Origin: Lysobacter arenosi
GTDB lineage: Bacteria > Pseudomonadota > Gammaproteobacteria > Xanthomonadales > Xanthomonadaceae
Length of the DNA stretch: 64,000 nucleotides
Reading direction: 5' to 3'
Assembly (NCBI RefSeq): GCF_016613475.2
Contig: NZ_CP071517.1
Location: forward strand, 372,001-436,000
The notes beneath the pieces were generated by a model that had not been told where the DNA came from, searched no databases, and was given only the letters and a program-made list of their open reading frames with translations. The position numbers and the translations under genes were made by a program. Below, one piece after another: positions 17,831-28,089 of this stretch; position 1 is the stretch's first letter, and each line of letters starts with the position of its first letter.

Positions 17831-19348
17831 ATGAACCGTCCGCTTCGTTCACTCGCGCTGGTTACCGCCCTCGCCGCTTCGCTGCCGGTCGCCTGCACCG
17901 CCCAGCCGCCCGCCACGCCGATCGCACCGCCGCCTGCGGCGACGCCGGCCGCACCGCTGGTCAGCGGCCTGCCGGACTTCACCAACCTGGTCCAGCGGGT
18001 CGGGCCGGCCGTGGTCAACATCCAGGCCGAGGCCGCGCCGCAGCGCAATGTGCGCGGCGCACCGGACGATGAACAGATTCCCGAGATCTTCCGCCGCTTC
18101 TTCGGCGACGACATGCCCTTCCCGGGCGGTCCCGGCGGTCCGCGCGGCCCGCGTGGTGGCGGAACCTCGATGGGCAGCGGCTTCCTGATGTCGGCCGATG
18201 GTTACGTGATGACCAACCACCATGTCGTCGAAGGCGCCGACACGGTCACGGTCAAGCTGTCCGACCGCCGCGAGTTCACCGCCAAGGTGATCGGCAGCGA
18301 CGAACAGTCCGACGTCGCGCTGCTCAAGATCGACGCCAAGGGCCTGCCGTTCCTGCGCATGGCCAATGCCAACTCGACCAAGGCCGGGCAGTGGGTGATC
18401 GCGATCGGTTCGCCGTTCGGCCTGGATCATTCGGTCACCGCCGGCATCGTCAGTGCGGTTGGCCGCAGCAATCCGTACGCCAACCAGCGCTACGTGCCCT
18501 TCATCCAGACCGACGTCGCGATCAACCAGGGCAACTCCGGTGGCCCGCTGCTCAACACCAGCGGTGAAGTGGTCGGCATCAATTCGCAGATCTTCAGCAA
18601 CTCCGGCGGCTACATGGGCGTGAGCTTCGCCATCCCGATCGATGTTGCGATGGGCGCGGCCGAGCAGTTGCGCGCGACCGGCAAGGTCAGTCGCGGCCAG
18701 CTTGGCGTGCAGGTGCAGCAGATCACCAGCGAGTCGGCCAAGGGCCTGGGCCTGCCCGACAGTCGCGGTGCGCTGATCGCCGATGTGCTGCCCGGCAGCC
18801 CGGCCGAGAAGGCCGGCATCGAGCGCGGCGACGTGATCCGTGCCGTCGATGGCCGCGACATCAACGAATCCAGCGACCTGCCGCCGATCATCGGTTCGAT
18901 GGCGCCGGGCACCAAGGCCAAGGTCAGCGTGTTCCGCAATGGCCGCAACGTCGATCTGTCGGTCGTGGTCGACGAGCTCGACGCCACGGTGGCCGACGGT
19001 TCCGGTTCGCCGCGGCCGTCGATTGGCGGTGGCGAGTCGCGCCCGTCCGCTGGCAACACCTTGGGCCTGGTCGGCCAGGACCTGAGCAGCAGCGATCGCC
19101 AGCGGCTGGGCCTGCGCGGCAACGAGGGCGTGCTGGTGCGCAACCCCGGCGACGCCGCGGCCGAGGCCGGACTGCGCCCGGGTGACGTGGTGCTGTCGGT
19201 GGGTCGCAACTCGGTCGCCAGTGCCTCGGCGCTGGACCGCGAGCTGGCCTCGGTCAAGCCGGGCCAGACCGTGATGCTGCTGGTGCGCCGCCAGGGCGGC
19301 ACCCAGTTCATTGCCGTGACCGCCGACGACGCCGCCAAGGCGGGCTGA
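17831..19348 (+). CDS. degP: DegP/MucD-type periplasmic serine protease
   Basis: HtrA-family chaperone-protease that degrades misfolded envelope proteins. The 505-residue product has an export signal (residues 1-22, ending LPVACT, so a lipoprotein form is conceivable but the lipobox is poor), the trypsin-like domain with His131, Asp161 and Ser236 (GNSGGP), and two PDZ domains from about 300 and 410. A glycine/proline-rich loop ([13 protein letters not shown]) precedes the catalytic core. Third gene of the sigma-E cluster. Confidence 0.93.
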   Translation: MNRPLRSLALVTALAASLPVACTAQPPATPIAPPPAATPAAPLVSGLPDFTNLVQRVGPAVVNIQAEAAPQRNVRGAPDDEQIPEIFRRFFGDDMPFPGGPGGPRGPRGGGTSMGSGFLMSADGYVMTNHHVVEGADTVTVKLSDRREFTAKVIGSDEQSDVALLKIDAKGLPFLRMANANSTKAGQWVIAIGSPFGLDHSVTAGIVSAVGRSNPYANQRYVPFIQTDVAINQGNSGGPLLNTSGEVVGINSQIFSNSGGYMGVSFAIPIDVAMGAAEQLRATGKVSRGQLGVQVQQITSESAKGLGLPDSRGALIADVLPGSPAEKAGIERGDVIRAVDGRDINESSDLPPIIGSMAPGTKAKVSVFRNGRNVDLSVVVDELDATVADGSGSPRPSIGGGESRPSAGNTLGLVGQDLSSSDRQRLGLRGNEGVLVRNPGDAAAEAGLRPGDVVLSVGRNSVASASALDRELASVKPGQTVMLLVRRQGGTQFIAVTADDAAKAG

Positions 19349-19457
19349 GTCCGGCCTGTCCTGCGCTTGTCCTGTCAAACCTTGCGCGCCTGCCGCCCGG
19401 CCGGCGCGTCTGGGCAGGGCCGCCTGGAGGGGGTTGGACCGGTGCAAGCGGGCCGTA

Positions 19458-19466
19458 TGCGATAAT
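19458..19466 (+). promoter_or_regulatory. candidate extended -10 promoter of lepA
   Basis: TGCGATAAT matches an extended -10 (TGn plus GATAAT) in the degP-lepA gap. No well-spaced -35 hexamer is visible. The lepA ATG lies 45 bp downstream. Confidence 0.4.
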
Positions 19467-19511
19467 CGCGCGTTGATTTTCCAGGAACCGGCTAGCCTCG
19501 CGCGGCCCCGC

Positions 19512-21305
19512 ATGCAGCAGATCAGAAACTTTTCCATCATTGCCCACGTCGACCACGGCAAATCGACCCTGGCCGACCGCATCATCCAGCTCTGTGGCGG
19601 CCTCGAAGCCCGCGAGATGGAAGCGCAGGTCCTGGACTCCAATCCGATCGAGCGCGAGCGCGGCATCACCATCAAGGCGCAGTCCGTGTCCCTGCCGTAC
19701 AAGGCCAAGGACGGGCTGACCTATTTCCTGAATTTCATCGACACACCCGGCCACGTCGACTTCAGCTATGAGGTCAGCCGCTCGCTGGCCGCCTGCGAAG
19801 GCGCGCTGCTGGTGGTCGATGCTGCCCAGGGCGTGGAAGCGCAGTCGGTCGCCAACTGCTACACCGCGGTGGAGCAGGGCCTGGAAGTGGTGCCGGTGCT
19901 CAACAAGATCGACCTGCCCACGGCCGACATCGAGCGCGCCAAGGCCGAGATCGAGGCGGTGATCGGCATCGACGCCGAGGACGCCGTGGCGATCAGCGCC
20001 AAGACCGGCCTGAACGTCGTCGACGTGCTCGAGGCGATCGTCCACCGCATCCCGCCGCCGAAGCCGCGTGACACCGACAAGCTGCAGGCGCTGATCATCG
20101 ACTCCTGGTTCGACAACTACCTGGGCGTGGTCTCGCTGGTGCGCGTGATGCAGGGCGAGATCAAGCCCGGTGACAAGCTGCTGGTCATGTCGACCGGCCG
20201 CACCCACCAGGTCGACAAGGTCGGCGTGTTCACCCCCAAGCGCAAGGACCTGCCCAAGCTGGGCGCCGGCGAAGTGGGCTGGATCCATGCCGCGATCAAG
20301 GACGTGCACGGCGCGCCGGTCGGCGACACGCTGACCTCGGCGACCGACCCGGCGTCCAAGCCGCTGCCGGGCTTCCAGGAAATGCAGCCGCGCGTGTTCG
20401 CCGGCCTGTTCCCGGTCGATGCCGAGGACTACCCGGACCTGCGCGAAGCGCTCGACAAGCTGCGCCTCAACGATGCCGCGCTGCGCTTCGAGCCGGAAAG
20501 TTCCGAGGCGATGGGCTTCGGTTTCCGCTGCGGCTTCCTCGGCATGCTGCACATGGAGATCGTGCAGGAGCGCCTGGAGCGCGAGTACAACCTCAACCTC
20601 ATCAGCACCGCGCCGACGGTGGTCTACGAGGTGCTCAAGACCGACGGCTCGATCGTGTCGATGGACAACCCGGCCAAGCTGCCGCCGGTGAACATGATCG
20701 AAGAGGTCCGCGAGCCGATCATCCGCGCCAACATCCTCACGCCGCCCGATTACGTCGGCAACGTGATCACGCTGTGCGAAGAGAAGCGCGGCGTGCAGAT
20801 CGGCATCCAGTACATGGGTGGCCAGGTGCAGATCAGCTACGAGCTGCCGATGGCCGAAGTCGTGCTCGACTGCTTCGACCGGCTCAAGTCGGTCAGCCGC
20901 GGCTACGCCTCGCTGGACTACCACTTCCTGCGTTTCCAGGCCGGCCCGTTCGTGCGCGTTGACACGCTGATCAACGGCGACAAGGTCGATGCGCTCTCGA
21001 TCATCACCCACCGCAGCCACGCCGACCGCCGCGGTCGCGACCTGTGCGAGCGGATGAAGGAACTGATCCCGCGGCAGATGTTCGACGTCGCCATCCAGGC
21101 CGCCGTCGGCTCGCAGATCATCGCCCGCTCCACGGTCAAGGCCATGCGCAAGAACGTGCTGGCCAAGTGCTACGGCGGCGACATCAGCCGCAAGAAGAAG
21201 CTCCTCGAGAAGCAGAAAGAGGGCAAGAAGCGCATGAAGCAGGTCGGCCGCGTGGAGATTCCGCAGGAGGCCTTCCTCGCCGTGCTGCAGGTCGACAACA
21301 AGTAA
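19512..21305 (+). CDS. lepA: elongation factor 4 (LepA), ribosome-associated GTPase
   Basis: The 597-residue translational GTPase has G1 HVDHGKST, the switch RERGITIK, G3 DTPGHVDF and G4 NKIDLP, then the LepA-specific C-terminal domain ending [10 protein letters not shown]. It acts on the ribosome, with proposed roles in initiation and 30S biogenesis. The ATG at 19512 gives the family's usual N-terminus ([18 protein letters not shown]). lepB follows, as in E. coli. Confidence 0.96.
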   Translation: MQQIRNFSIIAHVDHGKSTLADRIIQLCGGLEAREMEAQVLDSNPIERERGITIKAQSVSLPYKAKDGLTYFLNFIDTPGHVDFSYEVSRSLAACEGALLVVDAAQGVEAQSVANCYTAVEQGLEVVPVLNKIDLPTADIERAKAEIEAVIGIDAEDAVAISAKTGLNVVDVLEAIVHRIPPPKPRDTDKLQALIIDSWFDNYLGVVSLVRVMQGEIKPGDKLLVMSTGRTHQVDKVGVFTPKRKDLPKLGAGEVGWIHAAIKDVHGAPVGDTLTSATDPASKPLPGFQEMQPRVFAGLFPVDAEDYPDLREALDKLRLNDAALRFEPESSEAMGFGFRCGFLGMLHMEIVQERLEREYNLNLISTAPTVVYEVLKTDGSIVSMDNPAKLPPVNMIEEVREPIIRANILTPPDYVGNVITLCEEKRGVQIGIQYMGGQVQISYELPMAEVVLDCFDRLKSVSRGYASLDYHFLRFQAGPFVRVDTLINGDKVDALSIITHRSHADRRGRDLCERMKELIPRQMFDVAIQAAVGSQIIARSTVKAMRKNVLAKCYGGDISRKKKLLEKQKEGKKRMKQVGRVEIPQEAFLAVLQVDNK

Positions 21306-21401
21306 TGCCGCAACAGGTCGCATCGCAGCAGGGCGTCGCGGCCGCCGGACGGGCGTGCGCAAACGGGCACGCCAGCCGCCTCATGCTGCGCATGACGAAC
21401 A

Positions 21402-21429
21402 GCAGATCCCTCGCTATGCTCGGGATGAG
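21402..21429. repeat. dispersed-repeat-like sequence in the lepA-lepB gap
   Basis: The 213 bp gap contains ATCCCTCGCTATGCTCGGGAT (21405-21425, a palindrome with a short loop) preceded by GCGCATGACGAACAGCAG. This resembles short dispersed intergenic repeats in many proteobacterial genomes. No promoter is obvious to me in the rest of the gap. Confidence 0.4.
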
Positions 21430-21518
21430 AGGTTGCCGGGGGGCGACCCCTCGCCAGTCCATGCTCTTGCGCTCGTCCAATCCCGATTCCCCATTTCCGG
21501 CTCTCCCGAGGAGCACGC

Positions 21519-22305
21519 ATGCGTTGGTTTGAAATCATCCTGGTCGTCCTGACCCTGTTCACCGGCCTGGTCTGGCTCCTCGACAAGCTGTGGCTGGCCA
21601 AGCGCCGTGCCGCGCGCGAGGGCCTGCTCGACGACGGCAAGGAGCCGGTCGTCATCGACTACTCCAAGGCGTTCTTCCCGGTGCTGGCGGTGGTGCTGAT
21701 CCTGCGCAGCTTCGTCGCGGAGCCTTTCCGCATCCCGTCCAACTCGATGATGCCGACCCTGCTGACCGGTGACTTCATCCTGGTCAACAAGTTCACCTAC
21801 GGCCTGCGGTTGCCGATCAACAACCACAAGTTCATCGCCCTGGGCGAGCCGGCGCGGGGCGACGTGGTCGTGTTCCGCCCGCCGCACCATCCTGACCAGG
21901 ACTGGATCAAGCGCGTGGTCGGCCTGCCGGGCGACCGCGTCGGCTACCACGACAACCAGGTCAGCGTGAATGGGCAGGTGCTGGGCTACGGTCCGGTCGG
22001 CGTCTACCAGGGCGTCGGCAACGGCACCGAGATGACCGGGGCCGAGGAGCTGCGCGAGAACCTGCTCGGCCGCGAACACAACGTCCCTGGAGCGGACCAA
22101 CCTGCCGTTCCTCGACCAGGGCGAGGGCGACTGGGTCGTGCCACCGGGTCACTATTTCGTGATGGGCGACAACCGCGACAACAGCGAGGACAGCCGATAC
22201 TGGGGCTTCCTGCCGGAGCAGAACCTGCGCGGCAAGGCGTTCCTGATCTGGATGAACTTCGACGGCGGCGTCGACCGTTCACGCATCGGCAGCAGGATCA
22301 AGTAA
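21519..22305 (+). pseudogene. lepB: signal peptidase I, frameshifted by one inserted base
   Basis: LepB removes signal peptides from exported proteins at the inner membrane. Two N-terminal membrane segments, the nucleophile Ser76 (RIPSNSMMPT) and general base Lys131 (DWIKRVVGLPGD) are in frame. After about residue 189 the frame breaks: removing one C from CCC at 22085-22087 restores the conserved C-terminus (PPGHYFVMGDNRDNSEDSRY ... SRIGSRIK) with a stop at 22303-22305, a 261-residue enzyme. Without the correction the frame runs to 22376 as an arginine-rich tail. lepB is normally essential, so a sequencing error is more likely than a real mutation. Confidence 0.85.
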
Positions 22306-22403
22306 TACTTGCCGCGCAATACTGCGCTGGCAGCACCGCCCGGGTCGTCGAAGGGGACTGCGACGACCCGGGGTGACAACACAAAAACCTGGGGATCGTT
22401 GAA

Positions 22404-22785
22404 ATGAAGCGTACGCAGAGCGGCATGACCCTGATCGGGTTCGTCATCGTGCTGGCAGTGGCCGGCGTGTTCATCTACATGGGCATGAAGCTCGTTCCGA
22501 TGTACTCGGGAGTACTACGCCGTGAAGGAGGCACTCAGGGAGCTGTCGAAGGAAGCGGGCATCGCCCAGAAGGATCCGTCCTCGATCAAGGACCTGTTCT
22601 TCCGTCGCCTGTACATCAGCTACGCCGAGAACGTGAAGCCGGAAAACGTCAAGATCGCCCGCAAGGATGCCGGTTACACCATGACGGTCGACTACGAAGT
22701 ACGTCGCCCGCTGATCGCAAACATCGATGTCGTCGGCCATTTCACGGCCGAACAGCTGCTCAATCGCACTGCGTTTGATGAGTGA
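22404..22785 (+). pseudogene. DUF4845 family membrane protein, frameshifted by one inserted base
   Basis: The N-terminus SGMTLIGFVIVLAVAGVFIYM is prepilin-like (a Gly-Met junction before a hydrophobic helix), typical of DUF4845 proteins found between lepB and rnc. Function is unknown. At 22508-22510 a GGG run carries one base too many: with two G the frame continues LVPMYSEYYAVKEALRELS into the remaining conserved domain ending LLNRTAFDE, about 126 residues. The 3' end overlaps rnc by 8 bp. Confidence 0.75.
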
Positions 22786-23440
22786 CCGGATCGGCTACCG
22801 CTTCAACACCCAGGGCCTGCTCGACCAGGCCCTGACCCACCGCAGCGCCGGTGCGCCGCATAACGAGCGGCTGGAATTCCTCGGCGATGCGCTGGTCAAC
22901 CTGATCGTCGCTGAGGCGCTTTACACGCATTGGCCGCGCGCCGACGAAGGCGCGCTGACCCGCGCCCGCGCCGAGCTGGTACGCGAGTCGGCCCTGGCGC
23001 CGATCTCCCGCGAACTGGAACTCGGCGCCCGCCTGACCCTCGGCCCCGGCGAAATGAAGTCCGGCGGCCATCGCCGCGACTCGATCCTCGCCGACGCACT
23101 GGAAGCCGTGATCGGCGCGATCTACCTCGACTCCGACTTCCAGACCTGCCGTGCCGCGGTCCTGCCGTGGTTCGAGGCCGCCATTGCCGCCCTGCCGCCA
23201 CCGCACAAGGTCGGCAAGGACGCCAAGACGCGCCTGCAGGAATGGCTGCAGGGGCGGCAGAAGCCATTGCCGGTGTACGCCCTGCTCAGCGAGAGCGGGG
23301 AGGACCATGCCAAGTCGTTCGTGGTCACCTGCACCCTTGTCCAGCCGCCGTTGCTCACCCAGGGCGAGGCGGGGTCCCGCCGCGCCGCAGAGCAGATCGC
23401 GGCGGAAGTGGCGCTGGAGCGCCTGAAGATCGACGACTGA
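22778..23440 (+). CDS. rnc: ribonuclease III
   Basis: RNase III cuts double-stranded RNA in rRNA processing. The 220-residue product has the signature [19 protein letters not shown], a second acidic site ([14 protein letters not shown]), and a C-terminal dsRNA-binding domain ([12 protein letters not shown] ... AAEVALERL). The ATG at 22778 lies inside the 3' end of the DUF4845 gene; a TTG one codon earlier is also possible. era follows, as in E. coli. Confidence 0.94.
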   Translation: MSDRIGYRFNTQGLLDQALTHRSAGAPHNERLEFLGDALVNLIVAEALYTHWPRADEGALTRARAELVRESALAPISRELELGARLTLGPGEMKSGGHRRDSILADALEAVIGAIYLDSDFQTCRAAVLPWFEAAIAALPPPHKVGKDAKTRLQEWLQGRQKPLPVYALLSESGEDHAKSFVVTCTLVQPPLLTQGEAGSRRAAEQIAAEVALERLKIDD

Positions 23441-23485
23441 GCGGTTCCGCCGCGAGGGAACCCACGGCCGGGCAGAAGCAATTGT

Positions 23486-23514
23486 TTGCCCTCAACCCCC
23501 CGCGAGCCGACAAT
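23486..23514 (+). promoter_or_regulatory. candidate promoter of era, leaderless type
   Basis: TTGCCC (23486-23491) and GACAAT (23509-23514) are 17 bp apart. The -10 box ends only 7 nt before the era ATG, so a transcript from it would have almost no leader. Confidence 0.4.
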
Positions 23515-23521
23515 CTCCCCA

Positions 23522-24418
23522 ATGAACACCCCCACGCATCGCGCCGGCCACGTCGCCGTCATCGGCCGTCCCAACGTCGGCAAATCCACCCTGGTCAACG
23601 CGCTGGTCGGCGCCAAGGTCAGCATCACCTCCAGCCGCCCGCAGACCACCCGCCACCAGTTGCTCGGCATCGCCACCTTCCCGGAAGGCCAGCTGCTGCT
23701 GGTCGACACCCCCGGCATCCACCGCGAGCAGAAGCGCGCGATGAACCGGTGGATGAACCGCGCCGCGCGCGGCGCCCTCGAAGGCGTCGATACCGCCGTG
23801 CTTGTCGTTCGCGCCGGGCAATGGGAAGACGACGACGCGCTGGCGTATGACGCCTTGAAGAACGCCGGCGTTCCGGTGGTGCTGGTGGTCAACCAGGTCG
23901 ACAGACTCAAGGACAAGGCCTCGCTGCTGCCGTACCTGGCCAAGGTCAGTGCCGGCCGCGACTTCGCCGGCGTGCACCCGATCTCGGCACTCAAGCGCAG
24001 CGGCCTGGAAGCACTGGTCAAGACCGTCCTCGCGCAGTTGCCGGAACAGGAAGCGCTGTACGGCGAAGACGAGATCACCGACAAGAGCCAGCGCTTCCTC
24101 GCCGGTGAAATGGTGCGCGAACAGCTGATGCGCCAGCTCGGCGAAGAACTGCCGTATGCCACGACCGTCGAGATCGAGAAGTTCGAGGTCGACGGCAACC
24201 TGCTGCGCATCGGCGCGGTGATCTGGGTCGAGCGCGATGGCCAGAAGGCGATCGTGATCGGCAAGGGCGGCGAGCGCCTGCGCGAGATCGGTTCGCGGTC
24301 GCGCCAGCAGATGGAGCGCCTGTTCGGCAGCAAGGTGTTCCTGGAAACCTGGGTTCGCGTGCGCGAAGGCTGGTCCGACGACGAAGCGGCGCTGCGGGCG
24401 TTTGGCTATCACGATTAG
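23522..24418 (+). CDS. era: GTPase Era
   Basis: Era binds 16S rRNA and assists 30S subunit maturation. The 298-residue product has G1 GRPNVGKST, the Era switch [15 protein letters not shown]3 DTPGIH, G4 NQVD and a C-terminal KH domain with the [11 protein letters not shown] loop. It ends one base into recO (TAGTG). Confidence 0.96.
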   Translation: MNTPTHRAGHVAVIGRPNVGKSTLVNALVGAKVSITSSRPQTTRHQLLGIATFPEGQLLLVDTPGIHREQKRAMNRWMNRAARGALEGVDTAVLVVRAGQWEDDDALAYDALKNAGVPVVLVVNQVDRLKDKASLLPYLAKVSAGRDFAGVHPISALKRSGLEALVKTVLAQLPEQEALYGEDEITDKSQRFLAGEMVREQLMRQLGEELPYATTVEIEKFEVDGNLLRIGAVIWVERDGQKAIVIGKGGERLREIGSRSRQQMERLFGSKVFLETWVRVREGWSDDEAALRAFGYHD

Positions 24419-25176
24419 TGCGCCTGAGTAACGAACCGGCATTCGTCCTGCACGCGCGACCGTGGCGCGAAACGAGCTTGCTGGTCGAAGTGCTCAGCGC
24501 CAACCACGGACGCCTGGGCCTGGTCGCGCGTGGCGTGCAGGGCCCCAAGCGGCAGGTGCTGCGCGCGGCGTTGCAGCCGCTGCAGTCGATCCGTTTCGAC
24601 GCGGTGCAGGTGGGCGAACTGGCGCGCCTGGTTTCGGCCGAGGCCACTGACGTCGCGCCGCGACTGGGCGGTGAAGCGATGCTCGCCGGCTTCTATCTCA
24701 ACGAACTGACGTTGCGCCTGGCGCCGCGCCAGGATCCGGCGCCGGATCTCTACGACGCCTACGCCCTGGCTCGCGCGCGCATCGGCGCCGGCGACGCGCT
24801 GGGCTGGACATTGCGTCGTTACGAACGCGATCTGCTCGACGCCCTCGGTTTCGGCTTCGACTGGCACCACGACGGCGACGGCGCGCCGATCGACCCCGCC
24901 GCGCGTTACCGGCTGGATCCGGAGTTCGGACCGCGCCGGCTGCTGAGCGACCGCGGCCATGGCGATCGCAGCACGGCCGCCACCGGCCGCGCGCTGCTCG
25001 CGTTGGCCGACGACAGCGCGCCTGATCCGGAAGACCAGCAGGGCCTGCGACGGGCGATGCGAGGCGTGCTATCCCACTACCTGGGATCGCGCGGACTGAA
25101 GTCCTGGGAAATGCTGGCCGAACTCGGGCGCGTCACTGCCAGGCGCGAAACACCGGATCCGGCAGGCTCCTCGTAG
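24418..25176 (+). CDS. recO: DNA repair protein RecO
   Basis: RecO loads RecA at gaps together with RecR. The 252-residue product starts with the OB-fold motif [19 protein letters not shown] and [15 protein letters not shown], then a helical domain and a C-terminal segment [12 protein letters not shown]. The start is GTG at 24418 overlapping the era stop by one base. A REP palindrome follows directly. Confidence 0.93.
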   Translation: MRLSNEPAFVLHARPWRETSLLVEVLSANHGRLGLVARGVQGPKRQVLRAALQPLQSIRFDAVQVGELARLVSAEATDVAPRLGGEAMLAGFYLNELTLRLAPRQDPAPDLYDAYALARARIGAGDALGWTLRRYERDLLDALGFGFDWHHDGDGAPIDPAARYRLDPEFGPRRLLSDRGHGDRSTAATGRALLALADDSAPDPEDQQGLRRAMRGVLSHYLGSRGLKSWEMLAELGRVTARRETPDPAGSS

Positions 25177-25184
25177 GGCCGCGT

Positions 25185-25210
25185 CGCATCGCGAGCAAGC
25201 TCGCTCCTAC
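25185..25210 (-). repeat. REP element, GTAG type
   Basis: On the minus strand this reads GTAGGAGCGAGCTTGCTCGC followed by GATGCG, the pattern of GTAG-headed REP elements in Xanthomonadaceae and Pseudomonas that are mobilised by RAYT (REP-associated tyrosine) transposases. It lies between recO and the convergent receiver gene, and its TAG forms the stop codon of the receiver gene (25207-25209). No RAYT gene is in this window. Confidence 0.7.
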
Positions 25211-25959
25211 AGCGAGTCCATGGTTTCGCGCGCCGCCTGGACGAAGGCTTCGCGCAATCCCGCCGACGCCGGTTCGCGATGCAGTGCCTCCACCGCCGAG
25301 CCCAGGCGCAATGCGCCGACGAATCCGCAGCTGGCACGCAGCCGATGCAGGTCGGCGCGCATGGCATCGCTGTCGCCGCGCGCGCTGGCATCTGTGATGG
25401 CCTGCAGTGACTTGGGCAGCTCCTGCGCGAACAACCCGCGCAGCGTGTCGACGTGGGTGCGGTTGCCGTTGAGCGCGCGCGCCGCCGCTTCGTAATCCCA
25501 CAGCGGCAACGGGCCGTCGTCGGCCACCGCGTCAATGCGTGCCGGTCCGCCGGACAAGCCCAGCAACCGGCGCACGGCCGCCTGCACCGTTGCCGCCGGC
25601 ATCGGCTTGACCAGCGCTTCGCCGAATCCCGCCGCGAGCAGCGCATCGAGAATGGTCGACTCGTGAGCGGCGGTATGCGCCAGTGCCGGCGTATGCGGAT
25701 GCTTTTCGCGCAGCCGTGCCAGCAGTTCGCTGCCACTGCCGTCGGGCAGGCGGGCATCGATCATCCACAGCGCGTAATCCTGCGAGGATGCCAGCGCCAC
25801 CGCGGCGGCCACGCTGTCGGCGGCATCAACCTCGGCGGGGACGGCGGCCAAGGCGGCAGCGAGGAAGCTGCGGCTGATCGGATCGTCCTCGACCAGCAAT
25901 ACGCGCGGAGGGGCGGCGTGCGGTGGTGCGGTCCGAGGGGGTTGCTGGTGCGGCGTCAT
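25207..25959 (-). CDS. response-regulator receiver protein with C-terminal Hpt domain
   Basis: The 250-residue protein joins a CheY-like receiver (LLVEDDPISR; phospho-acceptor Asp68 in MIDARLPDG; Lys118 in LVKPM) to a histidine phosphotransfer domain with His205 in ADLHRLRASCGFVG. It could pass phosphate between a hybrid kinase and another regulator. No DNA-binding domain is present and no kinase is adjacent, so its partners are unknown. The first ~18 residues are proline/histidine-rich. The stop codon lies inside a REP element. Confidence 0.8.
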   Translation of the reverse strand: MTPHQQPPRTAPPHAAPPRVLLVEDDPISRSFLAAALAAVPAEVDAADSVAAAVALASSQDYALWMIDARLPDGSGSELLARLREKHPHTPALAHTAAHESTILDALLAAGFGEALVKPMPAATVQAAVRRLLGLSGGPARIDAVADDGPLPLWDYEAAARALNGNRTHVDTLRGLFAQELPKSLQAITDASARGDSDAMRADLHRLRASCGFVGALRLGSAVEALHREPASAGLREAFVQAARETMDSL

Positions 25960-25992
25960 CGCCGATTCGCGTCCTATGGGTATGCTGCGCGG

Positions 25993-28026
25993 ATGTCGCG
26001 AGCGATATTACGCCTGCTGCTGGTTTGCCTGCTGTCCGTGCCGTTGGCCACGGGCGCGGCGCATGCGCGCACGGCGCAGGCGCGCATCGCCCGGGTGACG
26101 CTGGCGGTGGCGACGATGAGCGACGTGCAGGTCCGCCTGGAATGGCCCGCCGGCTCGTCGCAGGGCGCGCTGGAATTGCGGGCGGGGCGCGTCGAAGCAC
26201 CGGATCTTGGCTACAGCTACAGCAACGTCACCTGGCGCTGCCCGTTGTCGCGCGACCGCGACCGCTGGCGTTGCGAAGGCGACGTCCGCAGCGGGAACAG
26301 CCGGCCTTTGCGCCTGGCATTGGACCTCGACCCGGCGCGCATCGACGGTCGCCTCAGCCAGGGGGGCGGGACCCTCGCCATGCAGCGCCTTGCCGCCACG
26401 CCCGACCTGACCCGGATCGACCTGACCCGCGTGCCCGTGGCCTGGGCGCAGGCGCTGCTGGCACAGGCCTGGCCACAGGGCCGGCTCAAGGCAGGCACCG
26501 CCACGGGCCGGCTCGACGTGCTCGCGCCGACGAAGGCGCCTCTGCGCGTCAGCGGCCCTCTGAACCTGCAGGGCCTGGCATTCGACACCGCCGACGGCAC
26601 CGTCGCCGGCGAGAACATCGGCGCCCAGCTCGAAATCGACGGAGAGCTTGCCGCGACCACGCGCGTCGGAATCGAAGGCCAGCTGCACGGCGGCGAGATG
26701 CTGTTCGGCAACGCCTACCTGGCGCTGCAGCAGCGCCGCGTCGACCTGGCGATACAGGCCGAGCAGCACGAAGGCGGCGGGTGGGAGCTGCCGAAGCTTG
26801 CCTGGAACGATCGCGGCGTCCTGCGCATCGACGCCCGCGCCGCGCTCGACCCGCAGATGCAATTGCGCACGCTCGACCTGCGTGCGCACAGCGCAAACCT
26901 CGCACCGTTGCGCGACGGCTACCTCACCGGTTTCCTCGGCCTGGCCGGACTGGGTGAGCTGCAACTCGGCGGCGCCGCCGACGGACGCGTGCGGATCGAA
27001 CGCGGCGAACTGCGCGAGGCCGATTTCAATCTCGATTCAGTGGTGGTCGACGACCCGCGCGGGCGCTTCCGCTTCGATGGCCTGGAAGGCGATGTGCGCT
27101 ATTCCGCCAGCGCAACGCGGGATAGCGAACTGCGCTGGAGCGGCGGCGCGCTGCATGGCCTGGCATTCGGCCAGGCGCGCCTGCCAATGCGCAGCACTGA
27201 CGGCGTGCTGCAACTCACCCAGCCGGTGTCGATGCCGTTGCTGGGCGGGCGCGCCGGATTTGATCACTTCCAGATCAAGCCGCCGGCGGCGGACAAGGGC
27301 CTGGAAATACGCTTCGGCCTGGAACTGGAGCAGCTCGATGTCGCCCAGCTTTCCACCGCACTGGGCTGGCCTGCCTTTACCGGCCAGCTGACCGGCCACA
27401 TCCCCGAGGCGCGCTATGCCGACGACCGCCTCGACTTCGAAGGCGGCCTGGCGATGGAGTTGTTCGGCGGCACGGTGCAGGTGTCGTCGCTGGCGATGGA
27501 GCGTCCGTTCGGCGTCGCACCGACGCTGTCGTCGGACATCGCCTTCGACGACATCGACCTGGAATCGCTGACCGGCGTACTCGGCTTCGGCACGATCACC
27601 GGCAAGCTCGACGGCCGCATCGCCGACCTGCGCCTGGTCGACTGGCAACCCGTGGCATTCACGTCCTACCTGCAGACCGACGCCGCCGCCGCCAAGGCCG
27701 ACGGCGTGCGCCAGCGCGTCAGCCAGCGCGCCGTGCAGGACCTGTCGAGCGTCAGTGATGCCTCGTTCGTCAGTGGCCTGCAGGCGCAGCTGATCGGGTT
27801 CTTCGACGACTTCGGCTATCGCGAGATCGGCATCGCCTGTCGGCTGGTCGACGAGGTCTGCGAAATGGAAGGGCTGGGTTCAGCCGGCCCGGGATTTATT
27901 ATTGTCGAAGGTTCCGGCCTGCCGCGCCTGAGCGTGGTTGGTTTCAACCGCCGCGTCGACTGGCCGACGTTGCTCGAACGCCTGGTCGCGGCCAGCAGCG
28001 GCGACGTCAAACCGGTCTTCGAGTAA
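25993..28026 (+). CDS. ydbH: YdbH-family (AsmA-like) intermembrane lipid-transport protein
   Basis: In E. coli YdbH acts redundantly with TamB and YhdP in moving phospholipids to the outer membrane as a long beta-taco bridge. This 677-residue product has an N-terminal export/anchor segment (residues 1-24, ending TGAAHART) and repeated beta-rich AsmA-like blocks (LRVSGPLNLQGLAF ... GRIADLRLVDWQPVAF). The C-terminal segment (FRGYREIGIACRLVDE-like, then PGFIIVEGSGLPRLSVVG) is characteristic of YdbH homologues. A YdbL-like lipoprotein gene follows, which supports the call. The family E. coli protein is longer (about 880 residues). Confidence 0.75.
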   Translation: MSRAILRLLLVCLLSVPLATGAAHARTAQARIARVTLAVATMSDVQVRLEWPAGSSQGALELRAGRVEAPDLGYSYSNVTWRCPLSRDRDRWRCEGDVRSGNSRPLRLALDLDPARIDGRLSQGGGTLAMQRLAATPDLTRIDLTRVPVAWAQALLAQAWPQGRLKAGTATGRLDVLAPTKAPLRVSGPLNLQGLAFDTADGTVAGENIGAQLEIDGELAATTRVGIEGQLHGGEMLFGNAYLALQQRRVDLAIQAEQHEGGGWELPKLAWNDRGVLRIDARAALDPQMQLRTLDLRAHSANLAPLRDGYLTGFLGLAGLGELQLGGAADGRVRIERGELREADFNLDSVVVDDPRGRFRFDGLEGDVRYSASATRDSELRWSGGALHGLAFGQARLPMRSTDGVLQLTQPVSMPLLGGRAGFDHFQIKPPAADKGLEIRFGLELEQLDVAQLSTALGWPAFTGQLTGHIPEARYADDRLDFEGGLAMELFGGTVQVSSLAMERPFGVAPTLSSDIAFDDIDLESLTGVLGFGTITGKLDGRIADLRLVDWQPVAFTSYLQTDAAAAKADGVRQRVSQRAVQDLSSVSDASFVSGLQAQLIGFFDDFGYREIGIACRLVDEVCEMEGLGSAGPGFIIVEGSGLPRLSVVGFNRRVDWPTLLERLVAASSGDVKPVFE

Positions 28027-28089
28027 GGTAGCCCACGCTTCAATCCGCGCAGTGCGACTGCCGCGGACACCGATCAAAGGAGAACTGAC

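Noticed and set aside
19308..21362. Long open frame antisense to lepA
   Set aside because: Leu/His/Arg-rich shadow of a highly conserved gene.
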